From positions 56,675,960 to 56,739,959 of the forward strand of contig NC_065920.1 in assembly GCF_024586455.1 (NCBI RefSeq): 64,000 nt of DNA. The letters run 5' to 3'. Of the stretch, positions 24,239 through 35,460 are shown piece by piece (the stretch's first letter is position 1; the number at the start of each line of letters is the position of its first letter). The stretch comes from Bactrocera neohumeralis (lineage: Eukaryota; Arthropoda; Insecta; Diptera; Tephritidae). The notes beneath the pieces were generated by a model. That model worked only from the letters and a program-made list of their open reading frames with translations. It made no database searches and had not been told where the DNA came from. The position numbers and the translations under genes are program-made.

Positions 24239-24556
24239 AAGGTATTAAAAACAGGAAAAAAACGTTAACTTCGACTGCACCAAAGCATTAACACCTTCCG
24301 CAGATGTTTGTTTTATAGCATAAAGGCGTATAAAAAGATCTTAACTTAGATTTTGATCGATCAGTTTATATGGCAGCTATACGTTTTAGTAGTTCGAACC
24401 GAACAATTTCTTAAACGATTTTACAACCAACTGGAAAATATTTCAATACAAGCACTAAATCGCATAAACTCTTTATTCTGGCCAGTTATTATACTACCAT
24501 TTGGATGTTACAAACGTCATGGTATATATACCCTGTTCAGGGTAAAAGTCATTACA
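24239..24556 (+). repeat. Dispersed repeat ending in TACCCTG-TT-CAGGGTA hairpin
   Basis: It begins with aaaaacgttaacttcgactgcacc and ends at a 7-bp-arm hairpin, TACCCTGTTCAGGGTA (24529-24544). The middle contains tatggcagctatacg. I recognise this as a common noncoding fly repeat; its class is uncertain. Pieces with the related cagacagat-acatggctaaatc-g-ctcag block lie at 27260-27450 and 44760-44870. Confidence 0.5.
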
Positions 24557-24776
24557 CATTAGAGAGAAATAAAGTTCTCTGCGAACAGTTCTCTCAGATA
24601 GCTCATTATGTTAACCAGAAATTGAACGAGAAAGACAACAGCAAGCCTACTGCAGTGAAGTCGTGCCATGGTCTAAATAACTGTACCCAGAAGTACGTGT
24701 GTATTCCAGCAAGTTTTTGTTTTAACTAAGTTTTTTAAATTTTTTTTGATTTAATCAATTTATCCAAATACTTAAA

Positions 24777-25082
24777 TTAGTACACTCTTGCAATTATTGT
24801 ATAGGTAGTAAATATACATAGTATATTAATTTGATTTGAACTTTTTAAGCTGACTCGTTTTTGCGTGTGTTTTACCAACATGCAGTACATGTCCTCTGCT
24901 AAAAGCCTTTGTAACTTTCCTCCTGCTTCGGAAAGTGTTTTTGGAAGTGTACAAAAATAATCGTTTGATAACTTAAGTATTCTTGAGCTTAGTGGTAGAA
25001 AGTTAAATTTTGTAAAACATGAAATTGCGCTTACAAAGTCATATCGTTGTTGCTCAATGTCGTGGCATAACAAACAGTGCAT
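24777..25082 (-). CDS. Small unrecognised ORF, 101 aa
   Basis: An intact minus-strand frame whose first three-quarters has protein-like composition (MHCLLCHDIEQQRYDFVSA, then KTLSEAGGKLQRLLAEDMYC). I do not recognise it. No promoter, splice or repeat context supports it. It may be a fragment of a transposon protein or chance. Confidence 0.2.
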   Translation of the reverse strand: MHCLLCHDIEQQRYDFVSAISCFTKFNFLPLSSRILKLSNDYFCTLPKTLSEAGGKLQRLLAEDMYCMLVKHTQKRVSLKSSNQINILCIFTTYTIIARVY

Positions 25083-25947
25083 CGTGCTTTATAACTACAT
25101 ATAACATTTTAATATTAAACTGTAGAGTTTTCCTTTTCGTCAGAGCTGTCACTCTGTTAATACAATTGCTTTCCCTAACAGCGCTTTGATCGTGACTTTA
25201 TATAATTCCCATAAATTTTGTTCCAGAACACACTTTGCTTTAGAAAAGCCGACACGTTCAGGCAACTTGGTAATAGCTGTTTGCTAGGATGCGCCTGCCA
25301 GTGAGCAAAAAGGAGTAAATAATGTGTAAAGTAAATGTTTTCGCGTATTTAAACTTTGCCACAAATTTGCATTACTTTGTTATACTATATACCGTTCTAA
25401 AGTACATTTTCCGCCATTGCTATACTCCCTCTGCAGTACAGGTGATGCCTTCCCAGTGAAAACTCCTTTGTTATTTTTGTTTGTGTTGTTAGTTATAATT
25501 TTTTGAAGTTAATGTGTTTTTCATTAAAAAAACGTTGTTGTTAGAATTTAGTAAGGAAGAGAAAAATCAGAAGTCCTAATTTAGGGAAATTGCTAATTTG
25601 CGATGTTCTTCCATTCAAAGCTATAGCTCGAACCCTTAGTAGTATCTGCTAGAAGCCTTCTACTTTGTAATTTTTTCTTACCCGATATTGAACTAGACAT
25701 ACACATTCTCAAATATAGTTGTTCTAAACGGTTAAAGAAAGGCTCTGTTAGTGCTAGCTTTACAAGTTTTGATGCCATTGAAATTTCACTCGACTAGAAT
25801 CTCTTATTTTTATTATTATTATTTATTATTTATTATTTTAGTTTCACTAACTCTTGCCATTAAAAGAACCCAAAAGGCAGACAGAGTTTTATTTAAAACA
25901 GAAAAAATATTTGGAGGTTTCATATAGCCTTATAAAGTTATAAGCTA
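25083..25947. other. Unassigned; (ATT)n tract at 25806-25840
   Basis: A minus-strand 61-codon frame at 25593-25778 is unrecognised. A short ATT-rich simple repeat follows. Nothing else was seen. Confidence 0.4.
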
Positions 25948-27262
25948 TTAGCTGAACCCGCAGCCGTTGTCCTGCGTGAAATTATGTGTTTTGAAATGAA
26001 AATAAAGTTAAATTTATCATTTCTTTTTTTTTTTTTTCAATGTAACGCAGTTTGATAAACGACATTTTTTGACTATCCTTGTGTCCTGTTAATTTTTTGA
26101 CTATCCTTGTCATCTCAAACGCAGTTTTCACTGGAACCAGAATACGTTTGAACTGAAATGGCAATTCATTGGAACTTAAAAGAATTCGTAGAATCAAGCA
26201 TTCTGCCCCCTTACATTCGATAGGTGCGTCACAATCAGTCGGGTTCCATTACACAGTTTGGACGCATGCAGATTGCGAAACATAATAATGACAGATCCAA
26301 CTTTAAGACGCAAATGATGCCTTTCGTCGGCGTCGCCTTCATTGTCAAGATGATCGATCAATTTGTTTGATCACAAGTCTTCCGGAATTTGGCTTTGAAT
26401 CTTTCAGTTTAAGTCAACAACATTGGTATTTTTGGCAACTTACATTGCGCGTGCACTTAAGGTATCGTAGTTACGATAATTTGGCCAATGTCCGAACATT
26501 CTTCCGTGAATTGATAAACTGCAGATGGAATTGATATCAAACCACCGGAAGTATCAACCGGAATTGACCTATTTCCAATTTTTGCGAAGATGATGTAAAA
26601 TGTCTTCGGCAATGTCATTTTTGTTCGTATTCCATAATCGATGCGGATTTGAAAGCTGATATGTAGAAATGATTAACGCGAAAAGTGTGCGATCTTCATT
26701 TGCACTCCAGTGACTAACATGTTCCAGCAATTGTAATTGCTGGCTTACTTGTCCAAAACTTGCACACACCATACCATTCACAGTACGCAATGACTCAAGT
26801 GAAGTTGAACCGCCTATATTAATCAATAGCAACCGAAGGAAGAAGCAATCGTCGTTTTTCCGGTGGATTGTGTAAATTCGTCCTAATGCATTAGTTGATA
26901 ACACACCTGGATGTCCATCTACTGGGTGGCCTTGCTTTCTACGTAACTCTTTCTTCGACGATGCATTCCATGTATAACATCAAGGTATTTCCGAATAGAC
27001 CAATGTTTTCGCAAACAGATTATTGACGAAAGTTGAGCAAAACCTCGTAAATTGAATGCTGAATGTTATGCCATTGTCGTCTGGTGAGCGACGCCGATAG
27101 AGGGGATATCCATCAATTCTAGTTTGTGTTTCCGAAAAAAGCACGTGGATAGTGTTTCGTGCATTTATTGTCAGACATACAAACTGAAGTGGAATTGTGG
27201 AGTCCAATTGGTTTTCATCAATTCGTACTATAATACTGGATCTTCCTCTGCATCAGGAATTT
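25948..27262 (-). mobile_element. Helitron copy A (3' part, internally deleted)
   Basis: A rolling-circle transposon relic. On minus the 3' terminus reads ...GGACAACGGCTGCGGGTTCAGCTAA and is followed by T: the CTRR^T ending of Helitrons. The matching end of copy B at 63.6 kb shares the GGACAACG block. Coding pieces lie upstream on minus: SETQTRIDGYPLYRRRSPDD (Rep/helicase linker), LGRIYTIHRKND, STSLESLRTVNGMVCASFG, NDIAEDILHHLRK and the C-terminal helicase LRLKVGSVIIMFRNL. The 5' end and most of the Rep and helicase domains are missing. Confidence 0.88.
26200..27207 (-). pseudogene. Helitron Rep/helicase protein, fragmented
   Basis: Disjoint frames at 27207-26980, 26904-26569 and 26460-26200 match consecutive parts of Helitron helicases. 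They include the invariant block LRTVNGMVCASFGQVSQQLQ and the late block LCNGTRLIVTHLS. Frameshifts and a deletion between SPDD and LGRIY remove the catalytic tyrosines and Walker motifs. Function is lost. Confidence 0.87.
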
Positions 27263-27450
27263 CCGAAGAAATTCCGATCTAAAAAAATTCTTCAGAGATT
27301 GTATCATATTCTCATAGAAGAGTCCATGCCAAATTTCGTTAAAAACAAATACCATACTATATACAGACAGATCAACGGAGAAAGAACTGGGTGGAGAGAA
27401 AGACGGATATAGCTAGACCTACTCAGCTCGTCATGCTGATCGTTTGTAAA
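27263..27450 (+). repeat. Fragment of dispersed repeat (24.2-kb family)
   Basis: The sequence accatactatatacagacagatcaacgg...atagctagacctactcagctcgtcatgctgatcg resembles 44760-44870 and the family at 24239. It is noncoding. Confidence 0.45.
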
Positions 27451-27489
27451 AACAGAATTTGTCCCAAATTTTATACAAATGTAATGTAA

Positions 27490-28315
27490 AAACCATCCAG
27501 ATTCTGTAATTAAATTTCCCAGCTAAATGATAATTCAAAAAAAAAAGGATTTTGCTAAATTGGTAGAATTAATTACTGTGCTAAACATGATCGCGATCTG
27601 TCAATCAGTTTGTTTACAGCAGCTGCTTAAGTACACCTCAGTAGTGCTATTTTTACAATGGACAAAGATATCGAGCAAAGGTTTTATCTACAATTTTGTA
27701 TTATATTTCTAATCAAGTTTTGTCTGCGAAATCAGTGCGAATGTTGGAAAAGGTTTATGGTGATTAATTTTTATCAAAAACACAAGCCTACAAGTCGTAC
27801 AAAGTCTTCAACGACGTTCGGGAGATCGTTGAAAAGATGCTTCGATCTGGGCACCTGTACAGCTGATGAAAATATAAAAAAAAGTGAAAGATATGATGCT
27901 TGAAAATCGTCAGGCAAGTGTTAGACAGATGATAAGAGAGTTCGAAATCTCTCCCGAGTCCATTCCAACGATTTTAGTGGCTGTTTTGGATATGAAACGC
28001 GTTCTTTCTCGAAGGATCCCGATAAAGCTGATTTTTTTTCAAAAATAGTACCGTAAACAAGTCCTCATGAACATGCTTGATCGTGTGAATTTGTGTCCAA
28101 ATTTAAGGCCAAAAACGCAATGAATACCATCGACCACCGTATTTACTGGCTCTGTGCGGGTGTTTCTTATTCTCCAAACTGAAATTGCAGCTCCGTGGAA
28201 CTCGTTTCCAGTCGATCGAAGAGACAAAGCAAAAAGGACTGAAAAAATCGTTGGCATTAGTTTATTACTGGTGGGGATTAGTTTGAAGATGACAAAATAA
28301 ATTTTGATGAACGTT
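27490..28315 (+). pseudogene. mariner element, family B-like, copy 2
   Basis: The leader from 27490 matches 16440. The start MDKDIEQRFYLQF is at 27658. After frame changes the reading gives EKVYGD, VFNDVREIVEKMLRSG, ENIKKVKDMMLENRQASVRQ and VLDMKRVLSRRIPIKLIFF. A deletion removes the catalytic centre, then FQSIEETKQKGLKK and a GGD-x-FEDDKINFDE tail close the gene near 28310. It is the fuller of the two copies in this window but has several stops. Confidence 0.88.
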
Positions 28316-28636
28316 AAACATTATGCGTTTTATTTACAATTTTTTAACACAATTTATAACAATATGTAATATTATTTATTTTGTTTTTTTTTTTTACATT
28401 TTAAATGGAGAAATGCTTTTTATTTAATTTTTTGACAAACATCGTTCAATTTCATTATTGGAGTCGCATCTTAGTTATAGTGCTGTATTTCAGCTTCTTA
28501 TAAATCAAGTAGTTTCGTGTACTATTTAAGATTACTAAATTATAAAAACATCCCTCGAACTCGCACTATCCGTCCATAATCTCCTTTTTAACTAAACTTT
28601 CATCTTTAGCAGATTTCAGTGACCGCTCTTTAATGG

Positions 28637-29461
28637 ACAAGGTGCGTTCCAAAGTAAACATTACTTTAAAAAAAAAGAACACAGAACAAATGGTGTTATA
28701 AAAAATGGCAAAATACATTTATTTTATCCATAAAATAGTCTCCTTCTGCTTCAATACAGCTTTTTGCATGGTCCAAAAGCATGTCGAACGAATGTTTTAG
28801 CTCGTTGGCCGGTATGGCTGCCAGTATGCCGGTGCAAGCCTTTTGAATGGCCTCTACGTCTGCATAACGCTTTCTTTTCAGGGGTAAATGCACTTTTCCG
28901 AAAAGTGAGAAGTCGCATGGTGCAACAAATGCCAACTTTCATCTTCGCGAAAATCGAGCCGAACACGTCGAATACGGCGATAAATCGATGTTTAGGAGCT
29001 GTTCCATTCCATGAATTTCAATGATGATTTCGGCTGATTTTTGATGAATTCACGCACAGTTTCGATGGAATTTTCAGTGATCACGGATTTTGATTGGCCC
29101 ATATATTGATCGTCATTTATGTCCTCACGACCACTGTGAAAACGTTGAAACCACTCGTGCACTCTGCTACGGGATAGGCAATCATCGCCATAAAATTGTT
29201 TCATCAATTGAAACTTTCGGTAAAATTTTTACCAATTTTAAAACAAAATTTAATGTTGGCTCTTTGTTCGAAGCTCATTTTCGCACCACTAACGCAAATA
29301 TACTGACACTTAAAACGCAACAACTTCACTTCCAATCAATGAAATGTCATGAATTTCTCACTGGACAATCGATAAAGATAGCAGATTCTAACGACATATA
29401 GATGGCTCCACCAGGGTGCGCTAGATTCAAAAAGTACTGTTTACTTTGGAAATCACCTTGT
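28637..29461 (-). mobile_element. mariner element, family A copy 2, both TIRs
   Basis: An 825-bp unit with inverted ends ACAAGGTG..TTCCAAAGTAAACA (28637-28660) and the inverse at 29436-29461. The right flank begins with TA; the left flank is GG, probably mutated. It encodes both halves of a mariner transposase with the middle deleted (about 0.45 kb shorter than the usual 1.3 kb). The same ends occur on the copy finishing at 11983. Confidence 0.88.
28696..29277 (-). pseudogene. mariner transposase, centre deleted
   Basis: ATG at 29277 starts MSFEQRANIKFCFKIGKNF. A one-base shift leads to MKQFYGDDCLSRSRVHEWF and FHSGREDINDDQYMGQS, the first helix-turn-helix and linker. After IYRR the reading jumps to WHLLHH, then APCDFSLFGKVHLPLKRK, ADVEAIQKACTGILAAIPAN and the end GDYFMDK near 28720. 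The first two catalytic Asp residues lie in the deleted part. Confidence 0.9.
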
Positions 29462-29950
29462 ATATCATTATTGTTTTTTATGCATTATTTGTAAGTAAAA
29501 AGTCAACTGCTGGTAAGCAGCAACGCGTTTTTTCACATGAAGCAAGTGTGTTTGCCAAATAAATTAAAAAAATCAAATTTAATAAATTTATAGGCATTTC
29601 ATTTAAATATATTACATATAGAACATTTATCTATTTGTTAGATTTTTCTAACCGTTAGGTTGCATTTACTTCCGTAGCGAAAAGAAGTTCCAATTTTTAG
29701 TATATTCTAAGTGTATACGATAAAACTATAGTGTCATAACAATGAACCTATGGGTCAAAGGTCTACAAGTGCCTTTCAAAAGCACCTCTGAGCATTTGAG
29801 GAAAAATATTCTTTTTTTTATAAATGTATATCTGGGAAAAACAAGAATTCATATTTTTGTACTCCTATATAATAATTGTGGCATAAATTTTATATACCAA
29901 TTAAAATAATAAATTTAATATGAGCAATTAAAATTTTATTTATGCTTGTA
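29462..29950. other. No recognised feature
   Basis: AT-rich, short frames only. Confidence 0.4.
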
Positions 29951-30028
29951 TCTTCTTCTTCTTCTTCTTAATTGGCGTAGACACCGCTTACGCGATTATA
30001 GCCGAGTTAACAACAGCGCGCCAGTCGT
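29951..30028 (-). repeat. LINE 3' tail fragment, third family copy
   Basis: Begins with (CTT)n on + and continues through ggcgtagacaccgcttacgcgattatagccgagttaacaacagcg, matching the last bases of the LINEs at 2181 and 37517. On minus the last codons read WRAVVNSAIIA. It is severely 5'-truncated. Confidence 0.85.
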
Positions 30029-30439
30029 TTCTTTTGTTTTTTTTATGCTTGTATAAGTTTATTAAATTTAAAACTTCGCTCATTCCCAACCCATTTTGCA
30101 TAGTGTTTCTGTAAATTAACAATATTAAACTAAATAATTGATAATGTACTTTATTTTTATAATATAACACAACCGTCTTAATACTCGCTCTACTAAATTT
30201 AATATTACCGGAATGAAAATGACGTCGGCAAATGTGTAAATGGAATATGTTGCCTCTTCGAAATTGAAATGAAAACTGCGCTGTCAAACTGCTGAAGTGA
30301 CAGCTTATTGCTTTCAATATTTGGCATGCTAATTAGTAGGGCAACCCAAAAATTGCATTTGCAAGTTGTTTGTCGTGATCGCAATTCTAATGCCGGGTAA
30401 TTAGAAATACGTTTTGTAAATTTTTCTTTAATTTAAACT

Positions 30440-30605
30440 AAACTTGTTGTTGCAATTTTTTGCAATTTTACCAATAAATGCAATATTTTGCAAAAATGAC
30501 TTTTTAGTGTCAATTTTGCAAATAAATACAATTTTATGAAGCAATTTGAACAATAAATGCAATTTTATGCAAAAATGCAATTTCATAATTTCGATTACAT
30601 TTGAA
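30440..30605. repeat. Subterminal AATAAATGCAATTTT-type repeats
   Basis: Two longer units with AATAAATGCAAT-TT-TGCAAAAATG begin at 30473 and 30552, with several shorter GCAATTTT cores between. They lie just 5' of the hAT reading frame and may be its transposase-binding subterminal repeats. Confidence 0.5.
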
Positions 30606-30798
30606 AAATTATCGATACACAAATTATCATATGTCACATCTCTGTGAACAGATATTTTGAAGTTTACCATATCTAACAAAAAGTTATATAGCGTGGCCGA
30701 GCATGTAGCTAATTTTTAGTTGCAGAATCCAGTGAGGTAAATTTATTCAACTTCAATTAAACAAAGTGATTTATTTATTTCATTCTATAATTTAGATA

Positions 30799-31480
30799 AT
30801 GCCGAAAGCAAAACAGCGAAAAACGGACAAATTAGCTTCTTATGTCGCGAAATATTCTATTTTTAAAACTGATGGCGTCGTATTGTTTTGCAAAGCTTGC
30901 AACAAGTCTGTGTCGTCAGAAAGATTATACTCTTTGCAATCGCATGTTGCAAGTTTGGCACATAGTGAAGCGGAAAAAAAATCATCAACAAGTACGCAGC
31001 CATTATTAACTCAAACCACAAGTTCCCATCAAAATCAGTTCGCGCAAGATTTATGCAAAGCATTAGTTGCATCGGACATTCCACTTTATAAATTAAGGAA
31101 TGAAAACCTAAAAAGTTTTTTTTGGAAAATATGTAGATTTAACTATTCCTTCTGAAACCTCCATGCGTAGAATAGTTGGCGAAATTTACAACGAAACTCT
31201 TGAAACCATAAGAATGCAAATAAAAAACAAATATTTGTGGATATCGATTGACGAGACAACCGACTCGTCTGGGAGATACATTGCTAACGTCGTCTGTGGC
31301 ATATTGGATACGGATCCCGAAGAGGCCAAAAAACATTTTTTGGTGCATGTAGCAGAGTTAGAGAAACCCGATCACGCTGCTATTGCTAGATGTTTTGATC
31401 GAGGCGACAATCGGCAAAGTTTTTTATTAAGTAATTTAATGCAAATGCTCGTGATTTATTCAAACAATAAGTCAAAAAAT
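30799..31480 (+). pseudogene. hAT-type transposase, N-terminal part with BED finger
   Basis: Starts MPKAKQRKTDKLASYVAKY. A BED-type zinc finger follows (FCKACNKSV, then SHVASLAH; two Cys and two His). The frame breaks at a T8 run near 31118 and resumes as YVDLTIPSETSMRRIVGE, then KNKYLWISIDETTDSSG, the region of the first catalytic Asp in hAT proteins. A stop ends it at 31481. The rest of the transposase and the dimerisation domain are missing. I assign hAT from the BED plus IDETTD combination. Confidence 0.78.
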
Positions 31481-31511
31481 TAAAATATTTCTATTTCATT
31501 TTTAAATTCAC

Positions 31512-31700
31512 AAGAAAAATCTGTGGTACTATGAATAAGTACTTTTTTAAGTTTATTTTTCTTTTTTAGTATTAAGAACAAGAAAAATCTATGGTACTAT
31601 GAATAAGTACTTTTTTAAGTTTATTTTTCTTTTTACAACAAGAGAAACCTTTGGTACTATGAATACGTACTCTTTTAAATTTTTTGTTTTTTGCTTTCCT
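31512..31700 (+). repeat. Three tandem 60-68-bp repeats
   Basis: Units start at 31512, 31580 and 31640 with AAGAAAAATCT-TGGTACTATGAATAAGTACTTTTTTAA. Each holds an imperfect inverted core (GTACTatgaataAGTAC). They lie just 3' of the hAT reading frame and may be element-associated. Confidence 0.8.
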
Positions 31701-32180
31701 TAGCAACAAGGAGTCTCCACAGGCAATAGGCTCAGCAATACAGTTAGTATAACATAAATTTTATCCTGTCGAAATGCCCCGTAACGGCGGCAAGGAAGAA
31801 AATATAATGAGGCAAAAGAATTAGAGAAGAAAAAGAATAATGTATGTATGAAATATTGAAAAAATGAAATTAGAACAAAGTAGCATAAGTAAAAAATGTA
31901 AATGACAAATGTATGTTTGTATAAATTGGTATAAGTACATTTACAGATGCGCTGTATTTTTTTTGTGCTGATATATCCAAAGAAATCAGTAGAAATACTT
32001 AAAAGTATGTAAAATTTGCATTCGGTAAAATGTTGTAACTAAAAACGAATTGATATTTACTTATGTACATATTTAATTGATATAATATATTTTAAGGAAT
32101 AAGTTATATTCTACGATGTATATGTATGTATATTTCCTAGAAATTGTAATCAACCTAATAGGCAAAGACACTGGACGTGC
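31701..32180. other. No recognised feature
   Basis: AT-rich leader-like sequence before the gag frame. I did not identify an LTR or a primer-binding site. Confidence 0.35.
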
Positions 32181-32841
32181 ATGATATTTTTGGTAGATTT
32201 GAAGAATAAGTTACGGGAAATTGGACTGAGTGTTCAAGGTAGGAAATGTGAATTAAGAGATAGGTTGCTCTTACATTTCGGACATGTAACGGAGGATGAA
32301 GATGAAGATAAAAGTGAAAGTGAATTGCGTTCGGTGACAATGGTAGAGGGACCAAACTCTTACCAAGCCAATATAGTGTCCAATCCGCAGTTCACACTGA
32401 GGGATGTGGAAGGAAGTATTTCATTGTTTAATGGAACAGATGAGCTGAGTATTGATAAATGGTTAGAATAGTTTGAGGACAATGCGGTAATTTTGAATTG
32501 GAGTAGTTTACAACAATTTGTGTTTGCAAGACAGCTTCTTAGAGGGGCAGCCAAAATGTTTGTGCGTAGCCAGACAGGACTCAGAAGTTTTAGTTCTTTA
32601 AAATTAGCGTTAAGAAGTGAGTTCGGACACCAACGTCACTCGATATTCATCGCACGTTACAGAATCGGTGTAAGAAAATTAATGAAAGTTTTCGCGAATA
32701 TTTATACACTTTTGTGGAAATTGCCAAGCCAGTGAATTTAGATGACGAAAGTCTAATTTTGTATTTTATTGAAGAAATTCCGTATTCGAAATTAAATAAA
32801 ACGGTTTTATATCAGGTACGAACAATGCATGAGCTCAATTA
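32181..32841 (+). pseudogene. Ty3/gypsy-type gag with N-terminal SAP domain
   Basis: A capsid-region polyprotein fragment. Residues about 5-35 (LKNKLREIGLSVQGRKCELR) fit a SAP DNA-binding helix pair. An acidic linker follows, then SLFNGTDELSIDKWLE and, after a TAG at 32469, LQQFVFARQLLRGAAKMFV, the gag capsid core of gypsy elements. A frame change near 32640 leads to INESFREYLYTFVEIAKPVN and DDESLILYFIEEIPYSKLN. It stops exactly where the minus-strand mariner begins (32839). Nucleocapsid and pol are absent on this strand. Confidence 0.8.
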
Positions 32842-33305
32842 GTAGACACATGTCTCGTCAACAGTAATTATGCGTTCCATAAAGGTGAGATCCGAATTGG
32901 TTCGATCCAGCATGTCTGCAGCTACCTTCTCTCGATACCTTTTTTGAAGGAAATTCAGCTCTATCGGAACAAGTCTTGCAGCAATGCGTTTCATGTCCAA
33001 TTTTTCATGCATAGTCGTACGTACGCTCTCGTGTGACATCTCCAATATATGGGCAATCTCTCTTAAGATCACATAGTTATTTTCGGCAATTTCCTTCATT
33101 TTTTCAACATTATCATCGGTCACACTCTTGGAAGGCCGTCCAGAACGAGGCATGTCTTCGACGGTCGCCCGAGCCTCCTTGAATGCTCTGTACCTCTCGT
33201 AAGTCCGCGTTTTTGATAGAGCAGATTCACCAAAAGCCTTCCATATAAGCGGGAAATATATATGAGGAGTTCCCGATACTTTCTTGACAGGGTGTGTACC
33301 TAAAG
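32839..33305 (-). pseudogene. mariner transposase N-terminal half, long intact frame
   Basis: An uninterrupted 160-codon frame. From about residue 30 it is a mariner DNA-binding half: FGESALSKTRTYERYRAFKE, ATVEDMPRSGRPSKSV, SHESVRTTMHEKLDMKRIAA, then SDLTFMERIITVDETCVY, where GDE is changed to VDE and the frame ends. The upstream 30 codons are leader sequence read through a deletion of the normal N-terminus. ACACCCTGTCAAGAAAGTATCGGGA near 33300 may be its terminal repeat. The catalytic half is deleted at the junction with the gag. Confidence 0.88.
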
Positions 33306-33321
33306 GGGCATAACAATACAT

Positions 33322-34370
33322 TGTTTTAAGAAAGATATTCTTTCTAATCTTTTTTAAGATATGTTAATTATTGATCGATATATGCGGTATAAAATTAACC
33401 GCAACTTATAAAACCCTTGCGTTAAATATATGGGGGCTATGGGAACCAACGACAAGGATTTACCCATCCCGCACACAGCAAGAAATGACATTTTATAAGT
33501 TTCATTGTTATATCTTAGGTGGTGACTGCTTTTTAGATAAAAAGTCAAGAATGATACTCTGGTTCACATATTCGGTATTTGGGACTTGATAAAATATAAT
33601 CCTATTTTGATCATTAAGCCACTTGATATTTGTATAACTGTGGATTACTTATATTATATTTAGGTGTGATTTTTACCCCAGCTCATCTTCCAGCTCATAT
33701 CCTCTTATAAATTGTTCATTTCGCAACGCCTGCTGGCAATAATTTACACAAATTTTCAATTACATAACGCAAATATACTAACGTACGACTATACAACAAA
33801 AATGTGTGGGTAGGCCCCAATGTGTCTAACAGCATGCATTGAAACATTTTCTTTGTTCTTCCACCAAAAAACGTTTTTGCAATCTCATGCAGCCTTTTCG
33901 GCTGTCAAAGTTCAGCCTAGCAAAGTATACATCAATAAATGCGTGAGAGTACGTGCCTGTTAGAAGTTGTAAGAAGTTTCCACGAAATGCTAAACAAAAT
34001 AACATCGCATACGCAACCAAAATAGAAGATTGTGAATTTTTTTGTCGCTTACCATAAAAAATTCTCTGGTGCATTTGATATTGAATAACCAGAAGAAGAA
34101 GAAGAACAATTTATGACCATTCGCAGCAGGGGCGTTGCAAAACCCATTTCACAAACCTAAAAGTATCCTTTTATCAACAACTTTTCACAGCTCCTTTGTA
34201 TAGGGCTCAATTCTTTCTGAAAACTAAGAGCAAAGTAAAGTGATATATTTTATATACGCGCCAAAAAGTGTGTTTAGATATTCGGATATATGAAAACCAA
34301 AACAACTGGAAAGGAATGCTTAGAGTTGCTTTGTCGAATCATACCTTCACTCAATCGATTATCTATTATC
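33322..34370. other. Unassigned, probable noncoding repeat
   Basis: 33780-34080 contains a minus-strand 82-codon frame I do not recognise. No LTR pair or family motif was seen. Confidence 0.35.
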
Positions 34371-34376
34371 TTCTGA

Positions 34377-35460
34377 TCAGCGCATGAAACACGTATTTGT
34401 GTTTGGAAAAGGAGTATCATCTGTTACCTGAATCTTCACGTGCACAGGTGATTGTGCTTGCTTTACTGGTTTAAAACCGGGAACCATATTTAAAACTTTA
34501 TCTGCATATTCGGTTTTTAAATGACCTAAATCGAGATTTGATGCTGGATCTGGATTGGTATCTTTTTCTTCAAAGGCTTCGCAAAGTGCAGCAAATTCGG
34601 TTAAAGCCACTACCATTTGCGTTGTCCTCTTCTTTCTTTAATTTAAATCTTTTATCGTCTACGAAATCGCTTTCTTTTTTACTTTAACATACATGCCTTG
34701 CCTCTAAACTATCTTCATCACTTAAACTTTTTTGCTCTTTCCTTCCGAATTCAGCGCCCTTTTCGCTAAAAGAAATATTTACGCTCTTCAAAATATTATC
34801 TCCCAGAATGACTTTGCATGGCAAATCATTCAACTCAGTAACATGGAAAGTTACTTCGAAAACAATCCCATCCAGTTCGATATTTACTTCAAAACTACCC
34901 AGTGTACAAACTTCACTGCATTTAATCCCTCCCAGGATCAAACGATTGTCGCTAAGCTTTGAAATCTCTGCACGCATATACATACATGTACATGTCATAT
35001 CTCATCATACACACATCAGCACCCGTATCAATTAGAGAACTAATTATCAAATCACCCATCTTTATTGGTTTAAAAACAGTACCCTTACTCCAAACAGCCA
35101 AAGCACTACTATCTTTTGATTCTGTTTTAATATGTGCGTCACGATCGCATTCAAAATGACTCTGTCCACACTTGAAACATTTTATTTGCTTTAACTTATC
35201 ACAGCCGTGGGCCAAATGAGATTCACTTCCACAATTAAAGCACTTTCTTTCTACCCTTAGTTCTATCAGCGTTAATGCACCATGCCATGATTTTTCTCTG
35301 CTTGATGGCTGTCGAGAATCATGTACTCTCTCATATACTCTTAACTGCTCTTTGAACCAACAATCATCCGAATAGCGGCCCTAAGGCGCTCCAAAGCCGG
35401 TAGAAAGTGAAGGTAATGCTCATTGTTTTCTTCGATATTCGTAGTGTCGTAGGTAGGTAG
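34377..35460 (-). pseudogene. Ty3/gypsy pol fragment: zinc knuckle, protease, RT start
   Basis: Minus strand. The end of gag has a CCHC knuckle (CFNCGSESHLAHGC) and a second degenerate one (CFKCGQSHFEC). An aspartic protease follows with the catalytic SLIDTGADV at about 35025. A frame change near 34990 leads to LSDNRLILGGIKC and LPCKVILGDNILK. The start of reverse transcriptase is marked by SPVHVKIQVTDDTPFP near 34430, then a stop. It is an old, truncated gypsy-class copy. The plus-strand gag at 32.2 kb could be the same family in inverted position, but I cannot show this. Confidence 0.82.
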
